Assembly: GCF_003945595.2 (NCBI RefSeq)
Contig: NW_024104365.1
Coordinates: forward strand, 5,551,049 to 5,615,048
Direction: 5' to 3'
Source of the DNA: Pipra filicauda
Lineage: Eukaryota > Chordata > Aves > Passeriformes > Pipridae
Length of the DNA stretch: 64,000 nt
The notes under the pieces are model-generated. The model was not told the DNA's origin, did no database searches, and saw nothing but the letters and a program-made list of their open reading frames with translations. The translations under genes and the position numbers were made by a program. The number at the start of each line of letters is the position of its first letter. Position 1 is the first letter of the stretch. Shown piece by piece: positions 13,240 to 26,752 of this stretch.

Positions 13240-14056
13240 GTGAGTCAAAAGGCTTATGGTTTTCTCCCACAGAGCTCTCAGACGCAGCTCTTCCCATACG
13301 CTTTACTTATATTGGGAAGATAAGTTTTGGTTTGGAAGAGATGAAAAATGTGTGATTTTCTTCAGACCAGCAGCCATTACAATAAAAAGCTGTTCAGAAT
13401 ACAATTTTTACTTTGACTAGAAAATTTTTTGAACATTTTTTCAAGGTTTGATCTGTTTCATACTGTTTGATTTGCCCAAAAAGGAGATTGAATTCTGTTT
13501 CATCCTAAATTTCTCTTAAATACCATGGAGTTTGATTTACATGTTGCCACAAATACTCAGTATTTTCAACATAAGAATTTAGTATTGATGGTCTTCCCAG
13601 AATGTAAGTGGAAAGAACTAATTCTGCCATCCTTTCCTTGAGTTTCAAAAATTCATTGCAGTTACAGTCCAAAATTTCAAAGTGACTAATAATATTTGGG
13701 TTTTTTTAAAATTCATCTCCAAAAGCAGTGACATTTTTTAAGTGCTGTTGTTGTTATTTATTCCATTTTGAAAACAGTCAGTAATTACCTTTAGCTCTGA
13801 TTTGGTTCTTGTTCCAAATTGCATAGTCTTTTATTCTGTGGTTGTGGATAGCGACTTCATTGCAGAAAAAAGTGAATGGGGAATCCCCAAACACCAAATG
13901 TATTCTAACAGACATCTGAAGAAGAAATTCCTTATGTGAATCCTGTGTACAAATTCTAGTGCTGGCAGGGTGATTCAATACATGAAATTTTTCAGAAAAA
14001 TCTAATCATTATATGAGTTCTTTAAAAATGAATTGCATGTTCCTGTTCATCATTAG
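13240..14056 (+). other. Intron, nothing recognised
   Basis: AT-rich intron of 0.8 kb between two confident exons. No repeat or gene is seen. Confidence 0.8.
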
Positions 14057-14149
14057 GGAACTCTCAGAGCTTCCAGAACGTGAAGAGGGGGAGGGAGAAG
14101 AAAGTGAATTTCAAAATGCAGCTTTCAGTAACTGGAACCAGCCCAGAAA
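14057..14149 (+). CDS. MPDZ: MPDZ exon: acidic PDZ6-PDZ7 linker
   Basis: Acceptor ATTAG before GGAACTC, donor AAA|GTAAGT. It encodes ELSELPEREEGEGEESEF followed by QNAAFSNWNQPR. This is a highly acidic linker and nearly identical to the mammalian one. It ends with two bases of a lysine codon completed by the next exon. Confidence 0.95.
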
Positions 14150-14618
14150 GTAAGTGCAGATCTAGTTGCACAGAATAAAATGTCATATGAAATATAAAAA
14201 TTTTGAAACACATAGTATATTTTAAGAGGAGTAAGAAAACAGCAGAATTGCTGCAATTATGTATGTTGTGCATTGCAGGAGTTGATTTTTACTGCCATTG
14301 GGCTAAATCTAACAGTGTCTTGATTGTTTTAGTAATTTACCTTTACTTATCCCAGGCTGATTCTTTGGGATCCAGAAAGAAGAGATGAATAGAAGTATTC
14401 AACGTTTTTATCAGAATCCAAAATAAAGTGACCAACACTAGACTCAATTACAGACCTGCTGAGCAATTCAGATGATAACTCCCACTGAAAAACAAAACTT
14501 TGCAAGGAGGGTTATTTTAGAATAAAATAATTGTGCAAATCCAGGTGTCTTCAGTGTGCAGCATTGTCATAATCACAACAGATTTTTATTTATTTTGACC
14601 CTTGTTTTTTCCCAACAG
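14150..14618 (+). other. Short intron
   Basis: 469 bp with canonical GTAAGT donor and a pyrimidine-rich TTTTTTCCCAACAG acceptor. No other feature is seen. Confidence 0.85.
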
Positions 14619-14796
14619 GGTTGAACTCTGGAGAGAGCCTAGCAAGTCATTGGGGATCAGCATTGTTGGAGGACGAGGGATGGGGAGCCGCCTGAGTAAT
14701 GGAGAAGTGATGAGAGGGATCTTTATCAAGCACATCCTGGAAGACAGCCCAGCCGGCAAAAATGGAACTCTGAAAACTGGAGATCGAATTGTAGAG
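14619..14796 (+). CDS. MPDZ: MPDZ exon: first two thirds of PDZ7
   Basis: Encodes [20 protein letters not shown], then [20 protein letters not shown] and [19 protein letters not shown]. The binding loop is SLGI. The long insertion between strands 2 and 3 ([15 protein letters not shown]) is a known mark of this MPDZ domain. Donor GAG|GTACCA, phase 0. Confidence 0.96.
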
Positions 14797-16901
14797 GTAC
14801 CAGCTGAATGCCTTTTGCTGCAATTCCCCCAGCATCTCAGGAGCCGCTGAGATGGATTTGTAGTTCTGGGCTGACAGCTGTGTAATTGCTCCAGCTGACA
14901 CCACTTGAGCCATGCAGACTGTGCTACCATCTGCTGATGTTTATGTGCAGTCAGCTGTCTGTTAAGTTGAATATCTAACCTGAAGCATAGATGACTGACT
15001 ATGTGAGCAGGGTACTACAAAGCCAGCAGTTCAACCTGCCTGTTTTAAAGCCAGCATGTGTAGGAAAAAGCTTAAGTTTGGTGAAGCTAAAAGATTTCAC
15101 TATTGCTTATTGGGTAGCAACAGAAATGGCCAGTGCAGATCATGCAAATAAATACCAAGCTTATTTCTCTCTTAAATCTTAATCATATCACATCATTCTT
15201 ATGCATCTTGTGCAGTAATTAAGGGAGACACTTTTTTTTTTTTAATTCCTGACATGAAGAAATCTGGGTTTGATGTTTGGGAAAGTAAGTACACTTGTGT
15301 CCATGCCTGAGGGTGAGGTAGCCATTGGTGTTGCATGAAGGGATTTATCTAGATTTCTCTTCTACTTAGCCAGTCCTGTGTTCATACAGCCACTTTTGCT
15401 TTCTTGCTTAAAGATACTGAAGAATGAACGTGCTGAAAGAATAGGTCTTCCCTGTGATGGTTATCAGTGTCAGGCATTACCCTGTCTCCAGCATCAGGCT
15501 CTTAGGAACTGCCCTCCATCCTGCTGGATGTCCTTAGCTGGCTGTCCATCAGTAAGAATGTAACAAGGGGGGTTGACGGAGATGGTGATTCTGGATCAAA
15601 CTGGGCTTGCTTTACACAGTGGCACTGAGCTGCAGTTTGCTGTTTGCTACAAGATCCCTATCAAGGATCTTGAAATAATACCTTAGTATAAGTAGCACTT
15701 TCTTCAATAGGATGGAACAGTTTTTTGTATAACAAGATGTTTGTTATAACAAGACGGGAGTTGGAATTTTGCTTGATGGCCACAAAATAAAAATAGTCAT
15801 TTTATTTGAATAACTGGATTTTTATGAGTGCAGTTGACTCTGACAGTGATAATTGCAGAAGTTGGAATGGGTGAGTGAAATTAAAATGTTATGTTAATGT
15901 GACTGTTTCTGAATGGATTATTTCAGTTTCTCAGGTTGTGGCATATCTGAGCTTTATCTCCACTATTGCATACAGTATTTCAGACACGGGGAGTTGGAGA
16001 GCCTTTGTTCAGTTCCTCATAGGTTTAGAATTTCTCTCAGGTTCTTTTTGTGCTCTCTTATTTACATTGAATGGTTAAGTTTAAGGTAGAGTTAGACAAT
16101 TAAAAAGTTGTCATATAAAGTCATATAACTTTGTGTGCAAAAATTACCACTAACAAATAACCTTTCTGTGTTAGCTTTTAGCTTTTGTTGTGGTCCTTGT
16201 GAGAATACTTTACTGATGCTAACCTCACCTTAACATTGTTCTTACCTGACAGTTTTTTTTCACGCACCAAAATACATGAAGACATGAAGAAAAACAACCA
16301 GGCAAAAATTTATCCTTAGCCATCCTTTGTAAGTGCCTTCTTCTAGAAGAGAGAAAGCTTTTCAGCTCTGACCTAAAAAATTGACTTCTGGAGAAAGTGC
16401 CTAGTAGCTAAAATTGGTCTTATCTTGCTTTTCAAAAGCAAACAAACAAACAAACAAACTCCCCCAAAAAACCGTTGTGAAAGACTCTACAGCACCTAAC
16501 AAGTTTCCGTTTGTAAATCTCATAAAGTCCTGGGAGACAGATTTCTCTGAGATAGAATTTACAGGAAGCAGTATTTAGCAAAAACTGCCACTGTCTTCAG
16601 GTTATCATATCTGCTATGTTATATTGCCTATGGAAAAAATGAATGGAGCCTGAACCAAGAATGTTGAAAAACCTGTTTTTAAAACAGAAGAATAAGAGAA
16701 TATTTATTTAATGTCCTTTCAGTGCTCTTGGAAATCTCAAACCTGTGTGTGAGGGACTTTAGGCCAAGTTAGTAGAAAGCTTTCCACTAGAAACAGAGGT
16801 TTGGGCTCAGGTTTTAGTCAAAGTTTCCTAACCAAAACTCAAAACTGACTCATGATTCTTGTAGCTTCTTGCAATGTTAAGATGAGGCCTTCCAATTACA
16901 G
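14797..16901 (+). other. Intron within PDZ7
   Basis: 2.1 kb. Contains a T run near 15,231, a short perfect inverted repeat (CAAGATCC and GGATCTTG) near 15,650-15,672, and a CAAA-rich simple repeat near 16,437-16,460. No gene is seen. Confidence 0.75.
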
Positions 16902-17012
16902 GTGGATGGAATTGACCTCAGAGATGCCAGCCATGAACAAGCTGTGGAAGCCATACGGAAGGCAGGCAATCCTGTAGTCTTTATGGTACAGAGCATTATA
17001 AGCAGACCAAGG
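16902..17012 (+). CDS. MPDZ: MPDZ exon: end of PDZ7
   Basis: Acceptor TTACAG, donor AGG|GTAAGC, 37 codons in phase 0-0. Encodes [20 protein letters not shown] then [17 protein letters not shown], that is helix 2 with its conserved leading histidine (class I ligand type) and the last strand of PDZ7. Confidence 0.96.
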
Positions 17013-17539
17013 GTAAGCATTAAGAATATTGAAAGAGATGTAATACATAGTAATAAATGAAACAAATGTTCAAGATGGTGGTGTTTGGGAATGGGATATT
17101 TAATCCTGAAAGTGCCATCTCAGCTACTTTAGGAACAAAGATTTGATTTAAGTATTATTTCCATTTAGAATGAAATCGATTTGGATTTGGAATTACCCTC
17201 CAGCACGCCGTCCACAAACTATTTTGAAAAGCCTCAAGAAAGATAATTTGTTGGGGGGCAGAGTAGGAGTCTAACTAAAACCAACTCTTAGAGATTGACA
17301 GCGTGTCTGAGGAGCGAATGCAGAAATACAGCACCTGTTAAAAAATTCTTTGGACATTAATGAAAGGACCTAGAAGTACACAGAAGTTTTCTGTCACTAA
17401 GCTGCATGGACATTGCAGACAAAAGCTACTGAGCTTTAATATAAGTTGCTTGCATCACTAGAAACTAAACTTCCTCTTTGTAGAGTCTGTGTAAGCTGCG
17501 TGTTTATTTACTAGTTGTCTCATAACTCTTGTTCCCCAG
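17013..17539 (+). other. Intron before the candidate cassette exon
   Basis: 527 bp with no recognised feature. If the candidate exon at 17,540 is not used, this is the start of a 3.0 kb intron reaching to 20,025. Confidence 0.7.
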
Positions 17540-17623
17540 CCAGAGTCTCTTTATAGCCCTTCTTCAGCTTCTGCTCCCTGTGGGCAGAAAACTACTAACC
17601 CATTTTATCGTCAGTCATCTAAG
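17540..17623 (+). CDS. MPDZ: Candidate cassette exon of MPDZ, PDZ7-PDZ8 linker
   Basis: A possible 28-codon exon, phase 0-0, with a good pyrimidine-rich acceptor (TTGTTCCCCAG) and donor AAG|GTAAAG. It would encode PESLYSPSSASAPCG followed by QKTTNPFYRQSSK. The part TTNPFYRQSSK resembles STNPFADSSQFNTSK of the next exon, so it may be a duplicated exon used as an alternative. I do not recall this segment in the mammalian protein. Either inclusion or skipping keeps the frame. No transcript evidence is available here. Confidence 0.5.
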
Positions 17624-20025
17624 GTAAAGTTGCATGAAAAAGCTCTGTTGAATGTTGATTTTTGATACTCAAACTACTAAAATAAGGCTTTTGTGTTTGC
17701 TGTGATATGAACAGAATTGCCACTGCTGAATGCTTAGGCCAGGTTGGGATGGGAGTGATGCCATTGCTTTATCACAACTTACTTTTGTTTAGAGAATGCT
17801 CCTTTCCTATTTCTAATTGTAGTTCTTTGTTCTATTTTCAAATTATTAAGCTTGTTGGGTTTTTTTGACTGTACTAACAAACCCTTGTTTCTCTGTAAGA
17901 AGAAACATTGCAATTGCTCTTGCTGTACACATACATTACATTGTGATCTTCGTAAATGGCATTATATTTATTATCTTCATCTTTTGAAACTTGCATCTGT
18001 ACTTTCTAATGAGATCTTATAAGGAAATTTCCTGGTTTCATTCATGTGCAGTCACCCAAATAGCTAGCTGCCTGCACAGAGTAGCTATATTTAATATGAT
18101 ACAGGTTGTATTTAGCCAGGAAGTCAGTTTCAAGTGATACGTAGCTAAGGAGTCCAGTTCTGCTTTGTTTTTTTCATTCAGGCTTATCTAGCAGATAAAG
18201 AGATCCTGAGTACTCCAGAATAGTCCAAGTAATGCAAATGGGCTGTGAAAAGCTATTTTGCTAATAGCTAATTAAGCAAAGGATAATTTTGCTAATAAGG
18301 AGTTACCCACTGAGTCCGTGTTTCTTACCAATACTGCTCTGGTTATTTCTGAGTAAGAAATAAAATGTCACCGTGATTATGATGCCATAGTATTATGCCT
18401 ACAGCATTGTGCTATAGGAAATGCTAGCTAGTTTCTGACACCTTAGCATCTTGGACACATTAATAAAATTATGAACAAAAGTTAGTTGAAAAAAGAAAAA
18501 AAAAGATAAAAAAAATCTTGTTAATTTAGGTTTTGATTTGAATAAAAAAACAGCAAAAGGGAAAATGCCCTTTATTTTAACCTTTGCTTTTCTTATTCTG
18601 TGCAAGAAGGTATGCTAAACTGAACTGTTCAGGCAAACTCAAATGCTCCATATTTTATTATAGTAGTCAGTCCATATTGACACAATACTGTTGCATGGAC
18701 TAGAATTTGGACTAGTATTTTAGGAACCATGCCATCATGAAAAATATAAAAGGCAAGCTTTTGAATGACTGTAGCTGACATTTGTTTCCTCTTTTACTAG
18801 GATTTCACTGTTCATATATGTAAGGTTTGTGATGCTTTTCTTAGTTTCCTAAAATTCCATCAAGATACATTTTAAAATTTTACGCAGATGACAAATGCAG
18901 GTGTTAAAGTGTAATAGGATCATTACAGTAACAAATTACTTGTTGCAAACTTCTCTAAAAGACGTGTGTAAACAAAAAATCTTACAGCCTGTTGACTTTG
19001 AGTGACTTGACAGTGAGAAACCTTGTTCATGCATGGCATTGCTTTCTCACTGCTGAAGACACAGTAAAGTCAAGACCTGTATTGTCTTATCAAATTACAT
19101 TACTTTTTTGCAATTTTGAAAATAAATGTTTAGGGATGCGTTTACTATTTTCAGAAGCATTTAGAAAAAAGCAAAATGCTTTAAGAAAATTTTTAAACAG
19201 CAGTGTACGTTTGGATTAAATTACTCTTGATATAAACGATCCTGCAAGCTTTTCACATTCCTTTCCATTTACCATACTTCTTGTTTTCCGCAGTGTTTAA
19301 CTTACAGACCTAAGACTTGTAGGCTATTGACAGATGGATACATCTGTATCATGTATACATGGTTTATTTCCTACAAACTGTGCGATCAGAGCTGGTCCTT
19401 CTTAATTAAGTTTGTCTTGATCTCAAAATAGAGTACAGTACAAAAACTGAGTAAGGAATATAAATGATCGAATTACATCCTTTAATTTCGTCTAAATGTG
19501 TAAACTGTTTCCATATTAAATAATAATGAGGAAATACCTTCCATCGCTAAAACAGAAGACCAGAGAATTTAGTTTCAATAAACTGTAAATTCAAGCAATT
19601 ATAGGTGCATGCACTCATATACAAAGTGTTCAGTAAAAGTCATTATTAGATATGAAAGCTGCTTAGAGATGCCTAATATTACTAAACCTTCTCTTTTGCG
19701 AAGTAAAAAATGCTTGTACAAAATTGTACAAATAGCACATAAATTTACTCATCTTTGTGCTGCTCAATTCCCTACTTGATGTTCTTTGTGAAGAGTAGAG
19801 AACAGATATGAGCATCAGTGCTTTTCCTCTATGCTATGCTAAACAAAGCTGATAGAAACACAGAGCAAATACAGTTTTGCCCACTTTCACCTATCTGTAG
19901 CAAAGTGCAGGAAGTGGACCTTGTTTAGTTAGCCCAAACAACTACATAAATATGTTTTGCTTCATGAGTAAAAAGGGTTAATTTAAAATTGGTTTTGCTT
20001 AGTTTCTATTATGCTTTCCTTTTAG
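17624..20025 (+). other. Intron, nothing recognised
   Basis: 2.4 kb AT-rich sequence. No repeat family or gene could be recognised. Confidence 0.75.
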
Positions 20026-20127
20026 AACTCTTCTCCATCTTTCCCGCAGAACACTGTTTTCTGTAGGCCAGGTGTCTTCAGCAGCACTAACCCATTTGCT
20101 GATTCTTCTCAGTTCAACACCAGCAAG
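20026..20127 (+). CDS. MPDZ: MPDZ exon: PDZ7-PDZ8 linker
   Basis: Acceptor CCTTTTAG, donor AAG|GTGGGA, 34 codons, phase 0-0. Encodes NSSPSFPQNTVFCRPG then VFSSTNPFADSSQFNTSK. The FSSTNPFADS core matches the mammalian linker, while its flanks are diverged. NPF is an EH-domain binding tripeptide in other proteins; whether it acts so here is unknown. Confidence 0.9.
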
Positions 20128-23100
20128 GTGGGAGGATGACACACTGTCTGCTTTTGACTCACCAAACACAATATGTGTGCTTCTTTGCCATTTGTGTCTC
20201 TCTGCATTCAAATTCTTTTATACAAGTTTGGGTAAAATACTATGCTGATGAGAGTGGGAATTAAAATGACAGACAAATATACACAAAGGAAAGTTACAGA
20301 GAAGTGGAAAACGCCAGCTCTATTAGTCATAACTACTAAATCTGAGCTATTCAGAGCTACCAAAGGAGTAGGTTCTCAAATACAAGATCAGTCCCTGTGG
20401 TATATGTTAAAGTATCCCCATGAGTGTAACTCTCTCATCAGTGTGTGAAGTGTTTTGCTGCTATGTACTTCTTTTACGTGGTTAAAACTTTACAGCTTTA
20501 ATATCTTACTTTTATTTTTGCATGAAAAAATCCAAACATTAGCAGCTTTCAGTTTATGATGCTGAAAATATTTTCCCTCTACTTCTTGAAAAATCTTTTA
20601 ATGCACCATGAACAAGATGCTGACATCTTCGGAAATATTAAAAAAGTTAGATTTTTTTTTTTTTTTTTTTGGTGATTAGTGCTTACTGCATGTTGTTCAC
20701 AATGGGAACAGTTACCCTCTGACACAGTAATAAATAAAAGCTTAATTCTTCTTTGCATGCATTTCTGATTTAATAAAATAATTTCTAGCTGGTTTTACAT
20801 CTTGGAAGTGATTGTGCCCTTCTGTTTTCCCATGTTGTCAAATACGTCATATGTGCAATGAACATCTGTGATAATACATGTAGTATATAATTGCATGTGT
20901 GTTCTTAAAACTGTTTTTCATGTTTGTTACAGTTTTGTATCTGAGGAAAGGGAACAGATATGTAATATAAATGATGGCTTGTACTTTCTATATTTTCAAA
21001 AGTATTTCTGAAAAATAGGGCACATATTTTAAAAGAATACATAATGGTCTTGCAGTTTCTGCGTAATTTCTTTTTTAGCATTAATATAAGAATGGCCTTT
21101 TGTCATCTCTGTTCTCTTGCTGAACTAAGGTTCGTGTACAGTAAGTTACTTTGCTGAATCAGGGTCCTTAATAACCATTAAATACTTTTGTCTGTTTATA
21201 AATAGAACTAATAAAGTTGCTGCAATTAGTAAAATGAATCCATAATTGAAAACGAGTTATTCATTAACAGTACTGTGTATTGCCAAAGGTGCTGTAACAT
21301 GTGGATTGCTGTTTTCTGTTACTGTAGGAGGTATCGAATCCAGTTAGGGTTACCTTCCGTTGTTCCCCAACTAACCCCTTTGCTCCCACACCATTCAAGG
21401 TTTGTCTTGATTCCCATCAGTGGGTCCTACTGTATGTGTGCTCTACATTTGTACATGGCCTGTGATACCTTCCAGAGTACTGCTTCTTCCTCTGCCTGTG
21501 CCTTCATTTTTTCAAGCTCCAGACTTGCTGCCATTTTCAGTATTTGCTTGGCCGTGATCAGAGTGACCCTGGTAGCCGAATTGGTTCACGCACTCTCTGA
21601 TGCTTTGCATTTTAAATGAAATACTGTGCTGTGGCACACTGAAAGTATTTCATGAGTTAAAGTATTTTAGGTTTTCTGTGTGTTGCCCGATTCAGGGAGC
21701 AAAAGTCTTATGTGTGTGTAAACTGTGGAGGCCAGCTTCTGCTTCTGGCTGCGCACGTGTGTCAGGTTGAGTTTTGGAGGCAGGATGTGTTCCCTTCCAC
21801 ACAAATGGCATTGTAGCATGCTTTTCACCCTTCCCACAAAGGAGCCTTGCTTTTACTTTCATTTCAGCATTTCCTTCAGAAATATTCAGATTTAGGTACA
21901 TGTGTACAAAGGTACAGAAAGAAGCATTTTTTGTCAATCAGATTATGGTGGCTGCAGTTAATAAATGTTAATCTGTCAGGATGTAGCCATATGTCCATAC
22001 CTTACAGATTTTCCAGATGTCCTTGACCAATATTTTGTTTGGTTTTTTAGTCATGTTTTCATTAAATTTGCTATTCTTGGACACTGTCATTTGCAAAGAG
22101 TACCCCTAAATTAATATGTTAATTCTGGTTTTAAAACAGAGAGACTACTGTAAGGTTTGCTGATCTGGTTTGCTCTCACACTTGCTATCGGTTTGCGTGG
22201 CAAGGTGGTGGTAGCTGTGGGGACTATGGGGTGGCTTTTATCTTGTTTTTTTCTCCCATGTCCAGCTGAAGAGGGGAGTGATAGAGCAGCTTTGATGGGC
22301 AGCTGGCCACTGGCCAAGGTCTACCCACCACAACACTGTATTTCCTCATTTTTTCAGTATATTATGTAGCTTTCTAGTTAAACTCTAGGAAGCACTCTGA
22401 AAAAATAGCGTTTCTAGAATTACTCTCCCTTTCACTCCTCCTTGATATGTGGAGGTATGTTACAACTTTTCTTTATGGTGGACACACGAATTTTGATTGT
22501 GAAAAATCACTTTGAATGTTACTAGATAGGGTTTCCACCCTGCTCTCATTCTGATGGGTGACAATGTCTTTGCTAGAATTTTGCTGCTTCAGTTTTGAGA
22601 TGCTAGGTATCATCTCAGCAGGATGACATTGTCTTAGATTGGAAGCATGAGACAAGGTTACTAAAGATATGAAGTCATATAGCATTTATTTGCATTTTTT
22701 ATAAAAATTATTAGTTTGGGTGTTATATGAAAACTTCCCACACTTTTAACATTTAATGACTTCTTAGTTAAGTTCATAGAACAAGTTCCTAAATGAAAGG
22801 AAAATGTTTTTCAAGCACAAGCAGAATGAGAGAACTGAAACAGGGCATTTGCAATTTCTTTAAATCTTTGGAGTTACAGAATTCAGATAAGTCATCTTCA
22901 CTGGGAGATGGGACCTTTCTTAAATCTCAATATGACTAAATTGGTAACTTCCCAAGTTTTTCAACACCTTCAATTTGGAAGATGTACGTTGTTATTCATT
23001 TCAGTCGGTTGCCTTTGATGAAGAAATTATCTGAGTGTTTTTGGCACCTAGAGACGCAATCTGAAATACTGTATTCAGACTTTTGCTAATGGAAGTAGTG

Positions 23101-24149
23101 AAAGCTGAAATGATGAGAACAGGGCTATGAAGCTAGGGCAACACACCTGAAAATTCTACTGTTGAAAAAATAGTTGGTTTTCTTTTAAAGTTTTTGTTGC
23201 TTATATCAATAGCCGATCTTCCAGTATCAAAGTCTCTTGGGCATGCATAAGCTTCAGAATTATGATATTCAGACACAAGTTTCTTGCTTAGATGTTTACT
23301 CTAAGCAAGACAGAATCATACAAATTAAAAACACTTAGTGAAATCCCTGATCAGAGTCCATATTCCTCAGGGGAAATTACTTGAACGGAGGCTTGCCATA
23401 TTGCGGATTTGGGCATTTAACCATTACATTGCAGTAGTCGCGTGTTTGTACTTCTTACTTTTTTATGAATATGAATAGACCACATCAAGACTAAAAGTAT
23501 CTGTCTCTTGTGGTTTAATATGTATCTTTCTTTGTTTGATCTCCTCTGTGCACTTTATTGGAAACTAGTAAATAAGACTGAAAAAGTCCAGTCACTGTAG
23601 ATTTCGTCAATTATCATCTGTTTCATTTTGGTTTTTAATTTTTCTTTCAGTTAATATGCCAGTTATTCTTTTCTTCCTGGAGGCATTTTTGAAAGCATCT
23701 AGTTTTTTGTTTCCTTTCCCTGTTCTCGTATTTGGCTTCCAAAGCATATGATAGGAAGAAATTATATGCAGTGGCTTTTAAAAATAAAATGAGGTATAAG
23801 TCTTTTGCAATTAGAGCATTAAAAAAAAAAATCACTTGAGTCTTTGTAAGAGACTTTTTCAGAAATATAAAGTGGCACATAAAACTTTACTGAATTGGGC
23901 TTTTATTGTGAGTTTTGTTTGTTTCCAAATACATTTTGGAGTGATGTTCTCTCTTACCTTGCCTGGTGTTTGTTTCTGTCTATGATCTCTTTCAGCCTTT
24001 CTGTGTTGTGTTATTAATTTAGAGTTTCAGTTGCTTGATATTTAAACTTCAAAGCCGTAGTCATTACCATTTTGATGTTTTTGTATACTAGTTTGCCCTT
24101 CACAGAGTCTACATTTTCTTAGCCACTGCATTTTTTTTATTCTCCACAG
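20128..24149 (+). other. Intron, nothing recognised
   Basis: 4.0 kb. A T run of 19 lies at 20,652-20,670 and an A run near 23,820. No transposon with clear ends and no gene is seen. Confidence 0.75.
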
Positions 24150-24312
24150 GCATTCGGTCAGTCCAATGTAGAACCAGAAAAGACTTCACTTTGTAATTTG
24201 CCTCTGCCCCCTCCTTCAGCATTTTCAGGAATGAGCTGTGATGTTGCACAGTCATGTTCCACCAGAGTGCCAGAAGATGTGGAGAAGGAGGATGAGTTTG
24301 GTTACAGCTGGA
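24150..24312 (+). CDS. MPDZ: MPDZ exon: proline/serine linker before PDZ8
   Basis: Acceptor TCTCCACAG, donor A|GTAAGT. Encodes a linker with NLPLPPPSAFSGM and ends in EDVEKEDEFGYSW, an acidic segment conserved with mammals. It leaves one base of a lysine codon. Confidence 0.93.
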
Positions 24313-24921
24313 GTAAGTTTATCCTTTGTGATAATGTTTGCAATACTCGGTGTTAAAATAGCACTGCATAAGATATGGGAGTGGGGTCATCCTGTTTGAA
24401 CTGCTTCTTTATCATGTGCTTCGTGGTTTGGATGTTAAGTGTTGCTCTTTTAGTTGTGCTTGGTTAAGTGCTCATGGTAAGATATGAAACGCATTTTTTC
24501 TTGATCATTGTACTACAATCTCTGTTTTTCTCCATGGTCTAAATTCATTGTTTCACATGTAGTACTACTCAGAGAATTTCATTGTACTCCTATTAACTGA
24601 TGACAATGATTGATGTGATAGTTTCTGTTACCTGAAGGCGTTACTGGAGAGAATATTATTGCTTTTATGTGTGAAAAGTCTTTTTTTAAGAAAAGTTTTA
24701 ATGTTTTCTGAAATTATAAGGAAAACAGGAAACTAGAAATAATATTGTAAATCACCTAAGGCTTAGCTTAAAAGAAGGTGTGGTTTACACTGAAAATTTT
24801 CTCATCCAGTTTGTGATTTTTCTGTCAGATACTGCCCACTGGACACTGATCTTGACTCTAGGTGACTTGTGAAACTTTCTAATATAAATCCAACCTCTGC
24901 TGCCCACACTTTTACATTTAG
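24313..24921 (+). other. Intron, nothing recognised
   Basis: 0.6 kb AT-rich intron with no recognised feature. Confidence 0.8.
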
Positions 24922-25118
24922 AAAAGATCGTGCAGCGCTATGGAAATCTACCAGGGGAGTTACACATGATTGAGCTGGAAAAAGGAAGGACAGGTCTGGG
25001 ACTTAGTCTTGCTGGTAACAAAGACCGATCCAGGATGAGTGTCTTTATAGTGGGAATTGATCCTAATGGAGCAGCTGGAAAAGATGGCAGGTTACAGATT
25101 GCAGATGAGTTGCTAGAG
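24922..25118 (+). CDS. MPDZ: MPDZ exon: first two thirds of PDZ8
   Basis: Acceptor ATTTAG, donor GAG|GTGAGT. Encodes [40 protein letters not shown] and [17 protein letters not shown], ending ADELLE. The binding loop is GLGL. The next coding exon lies 24.2 kb downstream. Confidence 0.96.
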
Positions 25119-26752
25119 GTGAGTTTTTTCAATTTATACTGAAACCCAAACATACTGATTTAAAATGCAGTAAGATACTGGATTCTTTCTGCAATATGGA
25201 TGTTCTTCAGTGAACTTTGAAATCCCCAGTTTATCCAGTGTATCACTATGCTACGAGATTTTTCTTCTGATATAAGCCAATTAGTTGCAGATTTTCTGGC
25301 TATAGTAGTGCTAAGTAAAGGTGTGTTTGTGTATTTAAAATGGAAAAAATGGGGGATAACAGCAGTTTTGGGGTTATGAAGACATATAGAAGGGCAATGA
25401 GTTGCAGACTATGAAAAATACTGAAATCCTTTAGTCCATCTGTTTTTGGAGTGCTCCAGACCTCTCTGATTACTTCCCTAGCTATAGAAGTGTGATAATA
25501 GCAGAATATTTTTATGTTGTGTAACCCGGAATATGGAAGTTAAATTGGGGAAACAGGAACAGATCCATTTTTATTATATACTTCTAATCATTACATGTTC
25601 GGGTGCTGTTTTCTAATGGAGTGAAATGACCAAACCACTAAATATGCAGCTAACATTTCCAATAGGTATATGAGCATAAAGGATATTTCTGTATTACCAC
25701 AGCTCAGTTGATGATACCTGGAGATGTCTTCTCTGCTACAGCATTTCTCATTTTCTGATAGCCATAGGTAACATTACCATCACGGAAATGCTTTGTGTAA
25801 CTTCAAAGCTGTATGTGGAGGTATTTGCAGATGTATTGGGGAGATGGTACAGGGGAGGGAATGGTGAGTCTGAACAAAGCTTGACATTAAGAGGGTAAAT
25901 TATATAGCCTGGTAGTTGCAGATTAAAAAAGAAACTAAAAGATTTGTGGTGCCGTGGACCAAGTCTCATGGAGGGAACTTAGTTGAAAAGCCCAGTGTTA
26001 CCTGCTTGACAGTTCTCTTGAAACATCTGTTTTTAAAATCTTCATGTTGCAGTTATGGAGTATTCTGAGGACATACTGAAACACATCTGTCTGAGTCTGC
26101 TGTCATGTGATTTCATGCTTACTGTCCACATTGTAGACCTACAGACTAATGCTAAGAAATTATCTCAACCCCTTCTGACAGGAGACATCTGAGCTTGCTT
26201 CCTGTATTCCCAAGTAGCTGTCCATCAGCTGTTGTGGGTCATGTCCCATCCCCCACCTGGCAGCCTAACCAGGGTTTTCCACAAGCCTATGGCAAACACT
26301 GCAGGAAGTGCTGCATTTGGATTGTCAACTCCACTGTAAATGACAGAGCTCAGTATCCCTGTGACCATGTCTGGTGGACACAGCCTGCTTAGAAGCTGAG
26401 AAATTGTTATGCTCAGCCCTCAATTCAGTGATTTGCATCTGTTGCTCACTGTTCACTGTGTCTCTGCTTCTGTTAATACTACCTGTGTGTATTGTGTTAC
26501 TTTCCCTTTGTCTGGGTCCAAGCTGTCCTTTTCCAGTCATTTCTCTTTTCTTAAAATGGACTTCTGCACTGTGGTTTTCTATTTCCAAAAGAAGGCAGCT
26601 AATAAAATGTGAGCAAGTAATGGCCTTAGTCTGCAAATTCATACTGATATGTCCAGTTGTATCTGAATCATAGGTGCTTCAAGGCGTTATACTGAGCCTG
26701 CTCATGCCAAATGAAGACAATGATTGTCAGGTCAAAACTTCAGATAGTAAAT
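25119..26752 (+). other. Start of the 24.2 kb intron, unique sequence
   Basis: 1.6 kb of non-repetitive intron between the PDZ8 donor and the CR1 element. Nothing is recognised in it. Confidence 0.7.

Noticed and set aside
14586..14930. Minus-strand 114-codon frame
   Set aside because: Antisense shadow of the PDZ7 exon, which is firmly identified on the plus strand.
15650..15672. Short inverted repeat CAAGATCC/GGATCTTG as an RNA gene
   Set aside because: Eight-base arms are common by chance in AT-rich introns and nothing else supports it.
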